NCBI GenBank assembly: GCA_963774195.1
Contig: CAVZDY010000001.1
Coordinates: 992,001-1,056,000, forward strand
DNA from: Roseiarcus sp963774195
Lineage (GTDB): Bacteria; Pseudomonadota; Alphaproteobacteria; Rhizobiales; Beijerinckiaceae
DNA length: 64,000 bases
Direction of reading: 5' to 3'
Both the position numbers and the translations under genes were made by a program. Below the pieces are notes generated by a model that ran no database searches, was not told the origin of the DNA, and saw only the letters and a list, made by a program, of their open reading frames with translations. Below are positions 8,193 through 15,982 of this stretch, piece after piece (positions within the stretch are counted from its first letter, which is position 1; every line of letters begins with the position of its first letter).

Positions 8193-8801
8193 TTAGTGGT
8201 AGCCGAAATCCACGAGATCGCGGCCCGCTAGTGAACCGCCGGCTTGCTGCAGCCGGCCACCCGCGACGAGGCCGCCAAGATCGACGGGTTCAAATCCGAA
8301 GCCCTTGATCAGTCCCTCGATGAACGCCTTGGGTTCCACGTCGTCTCCCGCGACGAAAATCACGCGGCGGCCGCCATTCTTCGAAGGTCGATCATTGAAG
8401 CGATCGGCGACGATCGAATTGAACGCCTTCACGACTCGGGCGCCCGGCGCCCAGGTGGCTACGATTTCGCTCGCGCCGCTCTCCCCGCGATCGGCCAGCA
8501 CGAGTTCGGGGCTGTACTCGCTGAACGGATTTGTTGCGTCTATGAGAACCCGGCCGTTCCACGCCGGTAGCCCCCGCAGGGCGTTCTCGACATTCGGCCA
8601 GGGCACGGCGAGCAGAACGTACTCGAGGCTTGCCGCCTTCTCGACTGTGGCGACTGACGCGCCGTTCCCGAGCTCCGCAACCTTGCCGGAAAGAGATTCC
8701 GGGCCGTGTCGGCAGCTCAAGACGACCTGATGGCCGGCCGCCAGGGCCTTCCGTGCGAACGCCAGTGCGACGGCGCCGGCCCCGATCGTTCCAAACTTCA
8801 T
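8193..8801 (-). CDS. NAD(P)-binding reductase, F420-dependent NADP oxidoreductase-like
   Basis: 202 residues, same fold as the 3002-3643 product: N-terminal MKFGTIGAGAVALAFARKAL dinucleotide loop, VLIDATNPFSEY, RVVKAFNSIVAD and a C-terminal GF-EPVDLGGL segment. In this family the last segment closes over the substrate and varies with specificity. It precedes the MDR oxidoreductase gene by 21 bp in the same direction, which hints at a joint role in reducing a carbonyl or enoyl compound. Substrate unknown. Confidence 0.8.
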   Translation of the reverse strand: MKFGTIGAGAVALAFARKALAAGHQVVLSCRHGPESLSGKVAELGNGASVATVEKAASLEYVLLAVPWPNVENALRGLPAWNGRVLIDATNPFSEYSPELVLADRGESGASEIVATWAPGARVVKAFNSIVADRFNDRPSKNGGRRVIFVAGDDVEPKAFIEGLIKGFGFEPVDLGGLVAGGRLQQAGGSLAGRDLVDFGYH

Positions 8802-8958
8802 GTTCCGGCCTCTTTATCTCTCGCGAAATCGAAGAGAACCAGATCAAGTTCGAGTCCGTGTATTCTATGCGCCGATCCATCCAGGCGCCAGCACCTTCGA
8901 GTTCAGGGACCCGCGAGCCGAACCCATTCGTCTTGAAGCGCCGCGGCGCGCGCCGATC

Positions 8959-9276
8959 CTACTTGCAGGTGAAGGGCCAGGGGCGCCGAAACGCGCTCCT
9001 CTCCGGCGGGTAGAGACAGGCGGAATCGTCGAATGCTCGCAGGCGACGATCGAAATCCGCGCCGCCAGCCGGGTCAGGACGGTTGGCGGCCACCTCCTTA
9101 TTGACGACGGTGATGGCCCCGCTCGCCAAGGGTTTGGCGCCGTAGTTGGGGGTCCAGCCGCCGACGCCGAATTCGGCGGCGACGTGCGCTTTGTCGTGGC
9201 GGAATTCGTCCGCCGAGGCGCTGGCGGCGACGAGACACGCGGAGGCGACAACGACGCCAACCAGGATCTTTCGCAT
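8959..9276 (-). CDS. Small secreted protein, unknown function
   Basis: 105 residues beginning with the Sec signal MRKILVGVVVASACLVAASASA. The mature part (about 82 residues) has HVAAEFGVGGWTPNYGAKPL and two Cys near the end (SACLYPP, PFTCK) that could form one disulphide. No family is recognised. The 157 bp between its stop and the start of the upstream reductase gene, and the 167 bp before its own start, show no other gene. It could instead be a fast-evolving lineage-specific protein. Confidence 0.6.
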   Translation of the reverse strand: MRKILVGVVVASACLVAASASADEFRHDKAHVAAEFGVGGWTPNYGAKPLASGAITVVNKEVAANRPDPAGGADFDRRLRAFDDSACLYPPERSAFRRPWPFTCK

Positions 9277-9443
9277 CGACGGCTCCCAAATGCGGCGCGC
9301 GTCTCGCGCCAGACTGCGGCAGGAAGGTCCGGCGAGTTGAGGGCGCTGAACCTATGGTTGTAGTGACGCAATCAATGGTTGCATATGAGTGAGTTTCGCC
9401 TTAAGAAGCAAGAGAAAACTTCGCAACCGAGGCGCGTCGGACC

Positions 9444-9887
9444 ATGTCGCTTCCTTCTCCAGCAATGTCAGACATTTCCCGCAGCGCCCGCCGCGCGGTC
9501 GCGGCCGGCCTCCTCGCCATCGCCGTCGCGGCGACGCCGGCGCCTGCCGACAGCGCGGCGTCTCATCATCAGAAATCCGCCGCCACCGATCTCAATGCGG
9601 ACGGCACGACCCCAGACCGCGTCGTCAAAGCTGGGGAAGAAGCGAGCGTCGCCGCGGTGTGGGACTGCGCATTGCCAAATTTCGCGCCAGTCGTCTCGGC
9701 GCGCGTCGAACACGGGACGGTCGCCGTGGTGACGGGCAACGGGCCGAATTGCGGTCGTCCGCAGATGAGCCAGACCCGGATCGTCTATCGATCGGCTCCC
9801 GGTTTCCACGGCACGGACAAGCTCACCGTTCTCAGCTTTCTCACCAGCGGCGACATCAACCAGACCTTCACGATCCTGGTGAAGTAG
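9444..9887 (+). CDS. Exported protein with cadherin-like/Ig-like repeat signature
   Basis: 147 residues. A hydrophobic stretch SRSARRAVAAGLLAIAVAAT followed by PAPADSA suggests a signal peptide. The end APGFHGTDKLTVLSFLTSGDINQTFTI matches the strand pattern 'FxGTDxhTh' of cadherin-like and VCBS-type beta-sandwich repeats, and the VEHGTVAVVTG strand supports this. Two Cys (VWDCAL, GPNCGR) may pair. An alternative start is 9465. The stop is followed at once by a remnant of a GIY-YIG gene and palindromic repeats. Function unknown. Confidence 0.6.
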   Translation: MSLPSPAMSDISRSARRAVAAGLLAIAVAATPAPADSAASHHQKSAATDLNADGTTPDRVVKAGEEASVAAVWDCALPNFAPVVSARVEHGTVAVVTGNGPNCGRPQMSQTRIVYRSAPGFHGTDKLTVLSFLTSGDINQTFTILVK

Positions 9888-9892
9888 CGGCG

Positions 9893-9937
9893 GCGAACCC
9901 GGGCGCGACCTCTATGATCAACGCAACGCCTGACTGA
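9893..9937 (+). pseudogene. 3'-terminal remnant of a GIY-YIG endonuclease gene
   Basis: In one frame the sequence reads EPGRDLYDQRNA-stop. This matches the last residues (NPGWLDLYDQLNA) of the intact GIY-YIG protein at 15506-15796. It is directly followed by the same palindromic pair that follows the intact gene. Confidence 0.75.
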
Positions 9938-9945
9938 GCGGGGCC

Positions 9946-10042
9946 GCGCGGGTGGCCGGGTCAAGCCCGGCCATGACGCTGGGGGCAGCGCGCTTCGTGG
10001 CAGTCTCGCGACACGGCCGGGCTTGACCCGGTCATCCACGCC
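9946..10042. repeat. Inverted pair of palindromic repeats
   Basis: A forward unit with core ccgggtcaagcccgg (about 9957-9971) and an inverted unit with core ccgggcttgacccgg (about 10017-10031) are separated by about 45 bp. Each core is itself a hairpin. With the GIY-YIG remnant in front, the block of about 95 bp is repeated at 10126-10222. Confidence 0.85.
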
Positions 10043-10052
10043 GAGCGGGCGA

Positions 10053-10157
10053 CAGCGCGAACGGCACATGAAGCATTGGCCGCGCGCCTCAAAGGTCCGG
10101 CTCGTCGTCGAAACGAACTCCGTCTGGCGCGACCTCTATGATCAACTCAACGCCTGA
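10053..10157 (+). pseudogene. Second 3'-terminal remnant of a GIY-YIG endonuclease gene
   Basis: The frame reads QRERHMKHWPRASKVRLVV, then DLYDQLNA-stop. It is collinear with QRERNLKHWPRAWKVRLII...DLYDQLNA of the intact protein at 15506-15796. About 34 codons survive, and the N-terminal GIY-YIG catalytic part is missing. The remnant abuts a palindrome on each side. Confidence 0.8.
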
Positions 10158-10162
10158 CTGAG

Positions 10163-10260
10163 CGGCGCCGCGTGGGTGGCCGGGTCAAGCCCGGCCATGA
10201 CGGTGGGGACAGCGCGTTTCGTGGCCGTCGCGCGTCTTGGCCCGGCCCGCCCTGGCTTGT
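10163..10260. repeat. Palindromic repeat, second copy of the tandem block
   Basis: gtgggtggccgggtcaagcc begins the forward unit, followed by ggccatgacggtggggacagcgcgtttcgtggc. This copies the block at 9946-9996 almost base for base. The inverted partner (cttggcccggcccgccctgg) is degenerate. Confidence 0.8.
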
Positions 10261-10285
10261 CCCGCGCGCTCCGGCTCGCCTCGCC

Positions 10286-10960
10286 TCAATGCAAATGGTT
10301 CGACGCGTCGGCGCTGCGCGCCAGTTCCATCTGCGAGATGGCGATCAGCATTTCGGCGCGGGACTTGAGATCGGCCGCCTCGAGCATCGCCTGCTTTTCC
10401 TTCGCGCCGAACGGGCTGAGCATGGCGAGGCCGTTGACCAGCGTCTCGTTCGAGGCCTTGCCGATGTCGTCCCAGTCGATCTTGATGTCATGCGCGTCGG
10501 CGAAAACGCGCAGCGCTTCGACGAGGCTCGTCCGATCGACCTTGCTCTCGCCGGAGCCTTCCTCGAAATCGTCGGTGAAGTCGCCGAAGTCCGGGCGCAC
10601 GATGCGATAGGGCGTCAGCGTCGTCTCCTCGTGCGCGATCCGGAAGCGCGCCACGCCCATCAGCGTGAGATAGCAGCGCCCGTCGCCCACCTCGGCGTAT
10701 TGGACGATGCGACCGACGCAGCCGATCCCGCACAGTTCCGGGGCTGGCTCTTCGGCGTCCTCGCCGTCTCTCGGCTGGATCATCCCAATCAGACGGTCGC
10801 CCGACAAAGCGTCGTCAAGCATCGCGAGATAGCGCGGCTCGAAAACGTTGAGCTGGATCGGCCGGCGCGGCAGGAGCAGCGCGCCCGCCAGCGGGAACAG
10901 AGGCATCGAGCCGGGCAAATCGCTCGGCCGATCGAATACCCGGTTGAGCTTCATAGGCAT
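10286..10960 (-). CDS. LON peptidase substrate-binding (N-terminal) domain protein
   Basis: 224 residues with no AAA or protease domain, so a stand-alone Lon-N (PUA-like) protein. Typical features are MPLFPLAGALLLPRRPIQLNVFEPRYLAM near residue 20 and GCVGRIVQYAEVGDGRCYLTLMGVARFRI, the beta-barrel part. A helical second half ends in LIAISQMELA. In Alphaproteobacteria this gene often follows a CnoX-type thioredoxin gene, as here (10992-11876, same strand, 31 bp), which suggests a shared protein quality-control role. The exact function is unproven. Confidence 0.88.
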   Translation of the reverse strand: MPMKLNRVFDRPSDLPGSMPLFPLAGALLLPRRPIQLNVFEPRYLAMLDDALSGDRLIGMIQPRDGEDAEEPAPELCGIGCVGRIVQYAEVGDGRCYLTLMGVARFRIAHEETTLTPYRIVRPDFGDFTDDFEEGSGESKVDRTSLVEALRVFADAHDIKIDWDDIGKASNETLVNGLAMLSPFGAKEKQAMLEAADLKSRAEMLIAISQMELARSADASNHLH

Positions 10961-10991
10961 CGCCTCGAAGGCGGCGCGAGCCTTGCGCCGC

Positions 10992-11876
10992 TCAAAAGAG
11001 GATCGCCGACAGTTTGCGGCGCGCCGTCACGGCGGCCGGATCCATCAGGCCCCACGCCTCGAAGAATTGCAGCAATTGCTTGCGGGCGGCTTCGTCGTTC
11101 CACGTGCGGTCGCGCTTGATGATCGCCAGCAGCGCGTCTGCCGCCTCATCGCGTTTACCCTGGGCGTTGAGCGCCAGCGCCAGATCGAGGCGGGCTTGGT
11201 GATCGTCGGGATTGGCGGCTACCGCCTTCTCCAGCGGCGCGAGGTCGCCGACCGTCGCGGCCTGCTCGGCGACGCGGACGGCCGCCCAGGCGGCGGCGAT
11301 CGCCGGGTCCGGCTCCTTGCCGGGGGCCGGCGCCTCGGCCATCGAGAGCACCGCCTTGGCCTGCTCGAGGTCGCCCGCTTCGAGATGCAACTTGGCCAAG
11401 CCGGCCAGAGCTTTGGGATTGGTTTCGTCCTCGGCGAGGATGCGCGCGTAGAGCGAAGCGGCTCCAGCGGCGTCGCCTTGCGCGGCGGCCGCCTCGGCCT
11501 CGACGAGCAGGGCTTCCGTCTCGGCTCCGAGCGGGCCGACCAGGCGCTCGATGAAGCCGCGCACCTGGCTCTCGGGCAGGGCGCCCATGAAGCCGTCGAC
11601 CGGCTGGCCGCGCTCGAAGGCGATGACCGCGGGAATCGACTGAATGCCGAGTTGGCCGGCGATCTGCGGATGCTCGTCGATGTTCATCTTCACCAGCGCC
11701 ACCTTGCCCTTGGAGTCGGCGACCGCCTTCTCGAGCACGGGGGCGAGTTGCTTGCACGGGCCGCACCACGGCGCCCAGAAATCGACCAGCACTGGCTGAC
11801 GCGCCGAGGCCGCGATCACGTCCGTCTTGAACGAAGATGTGGTGACGTCTTTCACCGCGCCATTGCCGCTCGCCAT
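10992..11876 (-). CDS. Thioredoxin with C-terminal TPR region (CnoX/YbbN-like co-chaperone)
   Basis: 294 residues from the ATG at 11876 (ribosome site ggaggctaag). The N-terminal thioredoxin fold has the active site FWAPWCGPCKQLAP near residue 45, so both redox Cys are kept. E. coli CnoX has lost this CGPC site, while alphaproteobacterial homologues often keep it. A long TPR-like C-terminal half follows (AEAAAAQGDAAGAASLYARIL, AGDLEQAKAVLSMA). Likely a holdase that protects and hands over clients under oxidative stress. It sits directly upstream of the Lon-N protein. Confidence 0.85.
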   Translation of the reverse strand: MASGNGAVKDVTTSSFKTDVIAASARQPVLVDFWAPWCGPCKQLAPVLEKAVADSKGKVALVKMNIDEHPQIAGQLGIQSIPAVIAFERGQPVDGFMGALPESQVRGFIERLVGPLGAETEALLVEAEAAAAQGDAAGAASLYARILAEDETNPKALAGLAKLHLEAGDLEQAKAVLSMAEAPAPGKEPDPAIAAAWAAVRVAEQAATVGDLAPLEKAVAANPDDHQARLDLALALNAQGKRDEAADALLAIIKRDRTWNDEAARKQLLQFFEAWGLMDPAAVTARRKLSAILF

Positions 11877-11942
11877 ACTCTTAGCCTCCAAACCGGCGCC
11901 CAAACGGCGCGCCGCGCGCTCTAAATGGCGCGCCTCCTCCGA

Positions 11943-12458
11943 TTATTCAACGTCGGCGCTCGCCTCAGTGAGCGGGACGACCAGCGGCTCGTGGCCGGTC
12001 GCTCTGAGGAACTTCAGAATGTCGGCGCTCGCCAGGCCCGTGGTGCGGGTGTTGACCAGCGGGTGAAAGTTGAGGCGCTCGTGCCGCATCATCGCCGCGT
12101 CGAGCACGACGGTCACCCGCTGAGTCGTGTCGTTGATCGCCCCGAACGGCGTCACCGCCCCCGGCCTGACGCCCCAGATTTCCTCGAGCAGCTCGGCCGA
12201 GCCGAATGAGACGCGACCCTGCGCGCCGATCTTCTCGTGCGCCCGTTTGAGATCGATGACCGAGTCCTCCTCCAGCACCAGCAGGAAGAGGCGGCCCTTC
12301 TTGTCCTTGACGAACAGGTTCTTGGCGTGCCCGCCCGAGATGTCGCCGCGAAACGCCTGCGAATCCTCGACCCGGTAGAGCGGCGGATGTTCGACGGTCG
12401 CCGTCGCAATCGCGAGGGAGTTGAGGAAGGCGAGAAGGTCTTCGGGGGTTGCGGGCAT
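11943..12458 (-). CDS. Prolyl-tRNA editing protein, YbaK/ProX-type deacylase
   Basis: 171-residue stand-alone trans-editing enzyme that would hydrolyse mischarged Ala- or Cys-tRNA(Pro). Family features are HPPLYRVEDSQAFRGDISGGHAKNLFVKDKKGR in parts (the GGHxKNLFLKDKK signature with the catalytic Lys), then PGAVTPFGAIND, the GxxxPfG loop. Length fits the PrdX/ProXp-ala group (about 165-175). It is on the same strand as the thioredoxin gene, 66 bp away, and is probably an independent housekeeping gene. Confidence 0.9.
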   Translation of the reverse strand: MPATPEDLLAFLNSLAIATATVEHPPLYRVEDSQAFRGDISGGHAKNLFVKDKKGRLFLLVLEEDSVIDLKRAHEKIGAQGRVSFGSAELLEEIWGVRPGAVTPFGAINDTTQRVTVVLDAAMMRHERLNFHPLVNTRTTGLASADILKFLRATGHEPLVVPLTEASADVE

Positions 12459-12509
12459 TCGACGGCTTCTAAACGGAATTCGCGGGCAAGAGAAGATCGC
12501 GCGGCTTGA

Positions 12510-13568
12510 TCATGCGCCGCCCTGCGCGCCGAACAGCAAGCCGAGGCCGAAGGCGAGCACGCAGAGCGCCGCTGCGAATTCGCAGCTCCGCGCGACCAGC
12601 GCGAGGCGGGAATTCTCGCCCGCGGCGAGCCGCATGGCGATTTTCTTGGCGAAGACGGCGGCGAAGGCGAGCGCGCCGGTGGTGATCGCCGTGCCGAGCG
12701 ACATCGCGAAGGTCGCGGTGACGCCGGCCGCGAAAAGCCCTTGCGCGAGCGAAAAGACGAGCACGAGAATGGCGCCTGAGCAGGGCCGCGAGCCCGCCGC
12801 GACGACGGTCGTCGCCGCCGCGCGCCAGGAGAAACCGTCGCCGAGCGTGCTCGGATCGGGCGCGTGGATATGGCCGCATTCGTCCGGCTCGATCGCAGTG
12901 ACTTCGCCGGGCGCGTAGGCGCTGAATGTCGTCGCGCCGGTCGTCGCTAGCCCAGGCCGCCACGGCGCGCCGGCATAAAGCGAGCCGAGCCCGACCGCCG
13001 CGCGCTGCGCCAGCACGCCGCGCACCGCCTCGATGAGCGCTCGCCCCTTGGTCCAGACGAGCCAGCCGCCGATGCCGATGATGCCGGCGTAGCTCGCCAG
13101 CGCCAGCCAGTCGGCGGCCGCGTTCATCTCGATCGACGTCGCGTTGAAGACGAGGGCGGCGATGCCGACGAGGGCGACCGCCACCGCTCCCTGCAGCAAA
13201 GCGGCGAGGAACGCCAGCGCGATCCCGCGCCGCAGGGCGCGATCGTTGGCCATCATGTACGAGGCGATGACCGCCTTGCCGTGTCCCGGCCCGGCGGCGT
13301 GAAATACGCCATAGACGAAGGCGAGCCCGATGAGCGCCCAGGCGGCAGCCGGGCCGCCGTGCAGCGCTTTCACCTGCATGGCGATGAGGTGCGTGAGCCG
13401 CGATTGCTCGGCCATGAGCCAGCCGGTGACGCCGCCGCTCGCGCCGCCCCCGCCTTCGCCGCCGCCGACCTCGAAGGGGCGGTGGCTCAACTGGGCGAAG
13501 GCCGGCGGCGCGGCGAGGAGGCCGAGCAATGCGGCGAGAAGACGGCGAGGGGTAGGAGACATTCGCAT
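12510..13568 (-). CDS. Nickel/cobalt efflux-type membrane protein, NicO/RcnA-like
   Basis: 352 residues with a signal-like N-terminus (RLLAALLGLLAAPPAFAQ) and at least six membrane segments. VYGVFHAAGPGHGKAVIASY is the NicO family signature, with the metal-associated His in HAAGPGHGK. The central loop carries an acidic CGHIHAP segment, and a later SRPCSGAILVLVFSLAQG is typical of the family. The start ATG at 13568 overlaps the TGA of the DUF1007 gene, so the two are coupled. The pair is common in Proteobacteria and thought to move divalent metals (Ni, Co or Zn). Direction and metal are not visible here. Confidence 0.85.
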   Translation of the reverse strand: MRMSPTPRRLLAALLGLLAAPPAFAQLSHRPFEVGGGEGGGGASGGVTGWLMAEQSRLTHLIAMQVKALHGGPAAAWALIGLAFVYGVFHAAGPGHGKAVIASYMMANDRALRRGIALAFLAALLQGAVAVALVGIAALVFNATSIEMNAAADWLALASYAGIIGIGGWLVWTKGRALIEAVRGVLAQRAAVGLGSLYAGAPWRPGLATTGATTFSAYAPGEVTAIEPDECGHIHAPDPSTLGDGFSWRAAATTVVAAGSRPCSGAILVLVFSLAQGLFAAGVTATFAMSLGTAITTGALAFAAVFAKKIAMRLAAGENSRLALVARSCEFAAALCVLAFGLGLLFGAQGGA

Positions 13569-14221
13569 CACTGGCAGGCGATGTTCACGTGGCTGGCCAT
13601 TTTGAAGCCGAAATTCGTTCCCGGCGCGAGATTGGTGAAGAACGATTCGTCGAGCTTCTGCTTGTCTTCCCCCTCCAGCGGCTTCGGCTTGGAGATCGAG
13701 GCCGAGCACCCCTCGGGCGCGCCGGCGAGCACGACCGGAACTTTGTCGTCGAATTCGAAGTCGATGAAATATTCGGGATCGGCGACCAGCAGCGAGATAT
13801 ATCGGCCGGGTGGGGTGGGCGTCTTCAGATTCAGCACGACATGGAACTCGACGAGATGGTCGGGCCGCTCCTCCATCCAATATTGCGTGACGGGCGCGAA
13901 ATCGACCGCCTTGCCGCCGATCTTGAGGGTGGTGAAATAGCCGAGTTGGGCGAGACTGGCGGCGTTCTCCTGGGCGAGCGGGGCGAAGATCTCGCGGCTG
14001 ACGAGATGGCCCGCCTTGGCCAGGCCCTGGGTGGCGAAGGACGAATACATTTCGTCGAACACCCAGTCGTGCGTCACCGACGTCACTTTGCCGTCGGGCG
14101 AAAAGCCGATTTCGCTCCTTACGGTGACCCAGACATGGGGATGGGCGAGGGCGGCCGTCGGCCCGGCAAGCAGGGCGAGCGCCGTCACACTCGCCGCGAC
14201 GCGGCGCGCGACATGCCTCAC
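13568..14221 (-). CDS. DUF1007 periplasmic protein
   Basis: 217 residues with a cleavable signal ending LAGPTAALAHP. The mature N-terminus HPHVWV is the DUF1007 hallmark (His residues close to the new N-terminus, apt for metal binding). Further family motifs are DHLVEFHVVL and DPEYFIDFEF. Its stop overlaps the NicO start. The family is annotated as an uncharacterised transport component working with NicO permeases. Inferred role: periplasmic metal-binding partner. Confidence 0.88.
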   Translation of the reverse strand: MRHVARRVAASVTALALLAGPTAALAHPHVWVTVRSEIGFSPDGKVTSVTHDWVFDEMYSSFATQGLAKAGHLVSREIFAPLAQENAASLAQLGYFTTLKIGGKAVDFAPVTQYWMEERPDHLVEFHVVLNLKTPTPPGRYISLLVADPEYFIDFEFDDKVPVVLAGAPEGCSASISKPKPLEGEDKQKLDESFFTNLAPGTNFGFKMASHVNIACQ

Positions 14222-14359
14222 GATTCACCTCTCCCGAATCGACGTCCCGCCATTGCGACCCCTCTGACGCCAAACTGCGGCGCGACGATGACGGCGCCTC
14301 GAAGGCCCGGCAGGCCAATCATTTAGCCTTTCTTTAGGGGAAGCCTGCATTTTGACGCA

Positions 14360-15295
14360 ATGGCGCGTTGCGTATTGCCAAGAGCGTTTAGTCTTCTCGC
14401 CCTGCTGTCGTTGGCGGGTTGCGGCTGGATGGAGCGCGCCGAGCGCCCCGCCTGGCGCACTCAGGCGGAAAACCTCTGCCTCGCGCGCGGCCTCGTCAAA
14501 CCCTCCGCCTCCATCGTGCCGATGCGGGAGATCGACGGGCCCAGCATCTGCGGCATGACGCATCCCTTCAAGGTCTACGCGCTCGCCGACGGGACGATCC
14601 CGTTCGACAAACCGGTCGTCATCGATTGCTCGATGATTCCAGTATTGGAGGGCTGGCTCGCCGATGTCGTGCAGCCCTATGCGCAGGCGCGCTTCGGCTC
14701 AGCGGTCGTCGGCCTCGATTCCTTCGGCGCCTACAGTTGCCGCGGCATCGACCACATGGAGGGCGCGCGTCTGTCGGAACACGCCTTCGGCAATGCGATC
14801 GACATTTCCGGCTTCAAGCTTGCGGACGGGCGCGAGATTAGCGTCGTGCACGACTGGAAGAAGGCGGACAGCCAGGAATCGGCCTTCCTGCACGAAGTCC
14901 ACGCCGGCGCCTGCCAGCACTTCACCACCGTGCTCGGGCCGGGCGCCGACCCGTTCCACTACAATCACGTGCATCTCGATCTGGCGATGCATGGCGCGAC
15001 CAACACGGGGCCGCGCCGCTATTGCAAGCCCCAGCCGCCGCCGGATCTGCTGCCCCCGCCGCCGCGCCCCGACGGCCTGCCGCCAGCGCCCGAGATCGAA
15101 GAACCGATGGACGTCGCCCGCGCAACGTTGCGCCCAAGCGCCGGCGCGCCCCTCGCCATCGACGGCCCCTCGGGCGCGCTGCCGCCACCAGTGCAGACCT
15201 ACGATGAGCGCGACCCGGCGCCGCCGATCCTGCCCGCCGACGGCGGGGTGGATACCGAGCCGACGTCGGACATTCCGCTGTCGCATGATGATTGA
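14360..15295 (+). CDS. Extensin-family lipoprotein (extensin-like C-terminal domain)
   Basis: 311 residues. The lipobox LSLAGC (about residues 15-20) marks a lipoprotein. The extensin-like_C domain spans about 33-225, with CLARGLVKPS, CGMTHPFKVYAL, CSMIP, SCRGIDHMEGARLSEHAFGNAIDISGF and the HYNHVHLDLA His motif near its end; conserved Cys probably form disulphides. HAFGNAIDI and H-x-H resemble zinc-peptidase (VanY/MepA-like) motifs, so peptidoglycan hydrolysis is possible. A Pro-rich disordered tail of about 80 residues follows. Monocistronic, divergent from the DUF1007 gene. Confidence 0.87.
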   Translation: MARCVLPRAFSLLALLSLAGCGWMERAERPAWRTQAENLCLARGLVKPSASIVPMREIDGPSICGMTHPFKVYALADGTIPFDKPVVIDCSMIPVLEGWLADVVQPYAQARFGSAVVGLDSFGAYSCRGIDHMEGARLSEHAFGNAIDISGFKLADGREISVVHDWKKADSQESAFLHEVHAGACQHFTTVLGPGADPFHYNHVHLDLAMHGATNTGPRRYCKPQPPPDLLPPPPRPDGLPPAPEIEEPMDVARATLRPSAGAPLAIDGPSGALPPPVQTYDERDPAPPILPADGGVDTEPTSDIPLSHDD

Positions 15296-15383
15296 GCGGG
15301 AAGGGGGAGCGACCGTGCCGTCATGTGCCGGTCGCGCCCTTGCCCGCGATGTCAAAAGCCCAACCGCCCGAGCATCGGCCCGG

Positions 15384-15480
15384 CGTGGATGGCCGGGTCA
15401 AGCCCGGCCAAGACGCCAGAGTGCCACGAAGTGCGCTCTCCCCACCGTCATGGCCGGGCTTGACCCGGCCACCCACGCGG
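15384..15480. repeat. Inverted pair of palindromic repeats, 3' side of the GIY-YIG gene
   Basis: The forward unit at about 15384-15413 (core ccgggtcaagcccgg) and the inverted unit at about 15447-15476 (core ccgggcttgacccgg) are separated by 33 bp. The inverted unit plus the adjoining end of the GIY-YIG gene is the reverse complement of the blocks at 9902-9996 and 10126-10222. Confidence 0.87.
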
Positions 15481-15505
15481 CGCCGCTCGCTCTGGCTGCG
15501 AACAA

Positions 15506-15796
15506 TCAGGCGTTGAGTTGGTCATAGAGGTCGAGCCAGCCGGGGTTCACCTCGATGATGAGCCGGACTTTCCAGGCGCGCGGCCAATGTTTCAGGTTGC
15601 GCTCACGCTGGATCGCGTTCGCGATGTCCTCATAGCGCTCCATATAGACGAGGCGCTTCAGGCCATAGCGCTTGGTGAAGCCTTCGATGAGCGCCGCCCG
15701 GTGTTCGAAAGCCCGGCGAGCGATGTCGTTCGTCACGCCGGTGTAGAGCGTGCCGTTTGGCCGGTTCGTCATGATGTAGACCCAGCCGCCGCGCAT
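15506..15796 (-). CDS. GIY-YIG nuclease family protein (UPF0213/COG2827 type)
   Basis: 96 residues from the ATG at 15796 (MRGGWVYIM). The minimal GIY-YIG nuclease fold is complete: WVYIMTNRPNGTLYTGVTND holds the two Tyr motifs (the 'GIY' and 'YIG' positions as VYI and YTG), then the catalytic Arg in ARRAFEHR and a Glu-containing helix in YEDIANAIQRERNLKHW. No DNA-binding domain is fused. Palindrome pairs flank it on both sides (15384-15480, 15853-15945), and its 3' end is found as remnants with the same palindromes at 9.9-10.2 kb. It may be a selfish or repeat-processing nuclease. Confidence 0.9.
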   Translation of the reverse strand: MRGGWVYIMTNRPNGTLYTGVTNDIARRAFEHRAALIEGFTKRYGLKRLVYMERYEDIANAIQRERNLKHWPRAWKVRLIIEVNPGWLDLYDQLNA

Positions 15797-15852
15797 GCGG
15801 ATAATATACGCATGCGCAACGTTGAAATGCCATCTGCCAGCATGTCGGCTCG

Positions 15853-15945
15853 GTGTGGATGGCCGGGTCAAGCCCGGCCAAGTCGCGGGGGCCGGGGCCG
15901 GTCTGCTGCCGTCATGGCCGGGCTTGACCCGGCCACCCACGCGGC
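15853..15945. repeat. Inverted pair of palindromic repeats, 5' side of the GIY-YIG gene
   Basis: Forward core ccgggtcaagcccgg at about 15864-15878 and inverted core ccgggcttgacccgg at about 15918-15932, spacer about 40 bp. Same orientation as the pair at 15384-15480, so the nuclease gene is bracketed by direct copies of the paired unit. Confidence 0.87.
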
Positions 15946-15982
15946 GCCGCTGGCTTGGTCCTTTTCGCGGTGGCGCGAAGAG

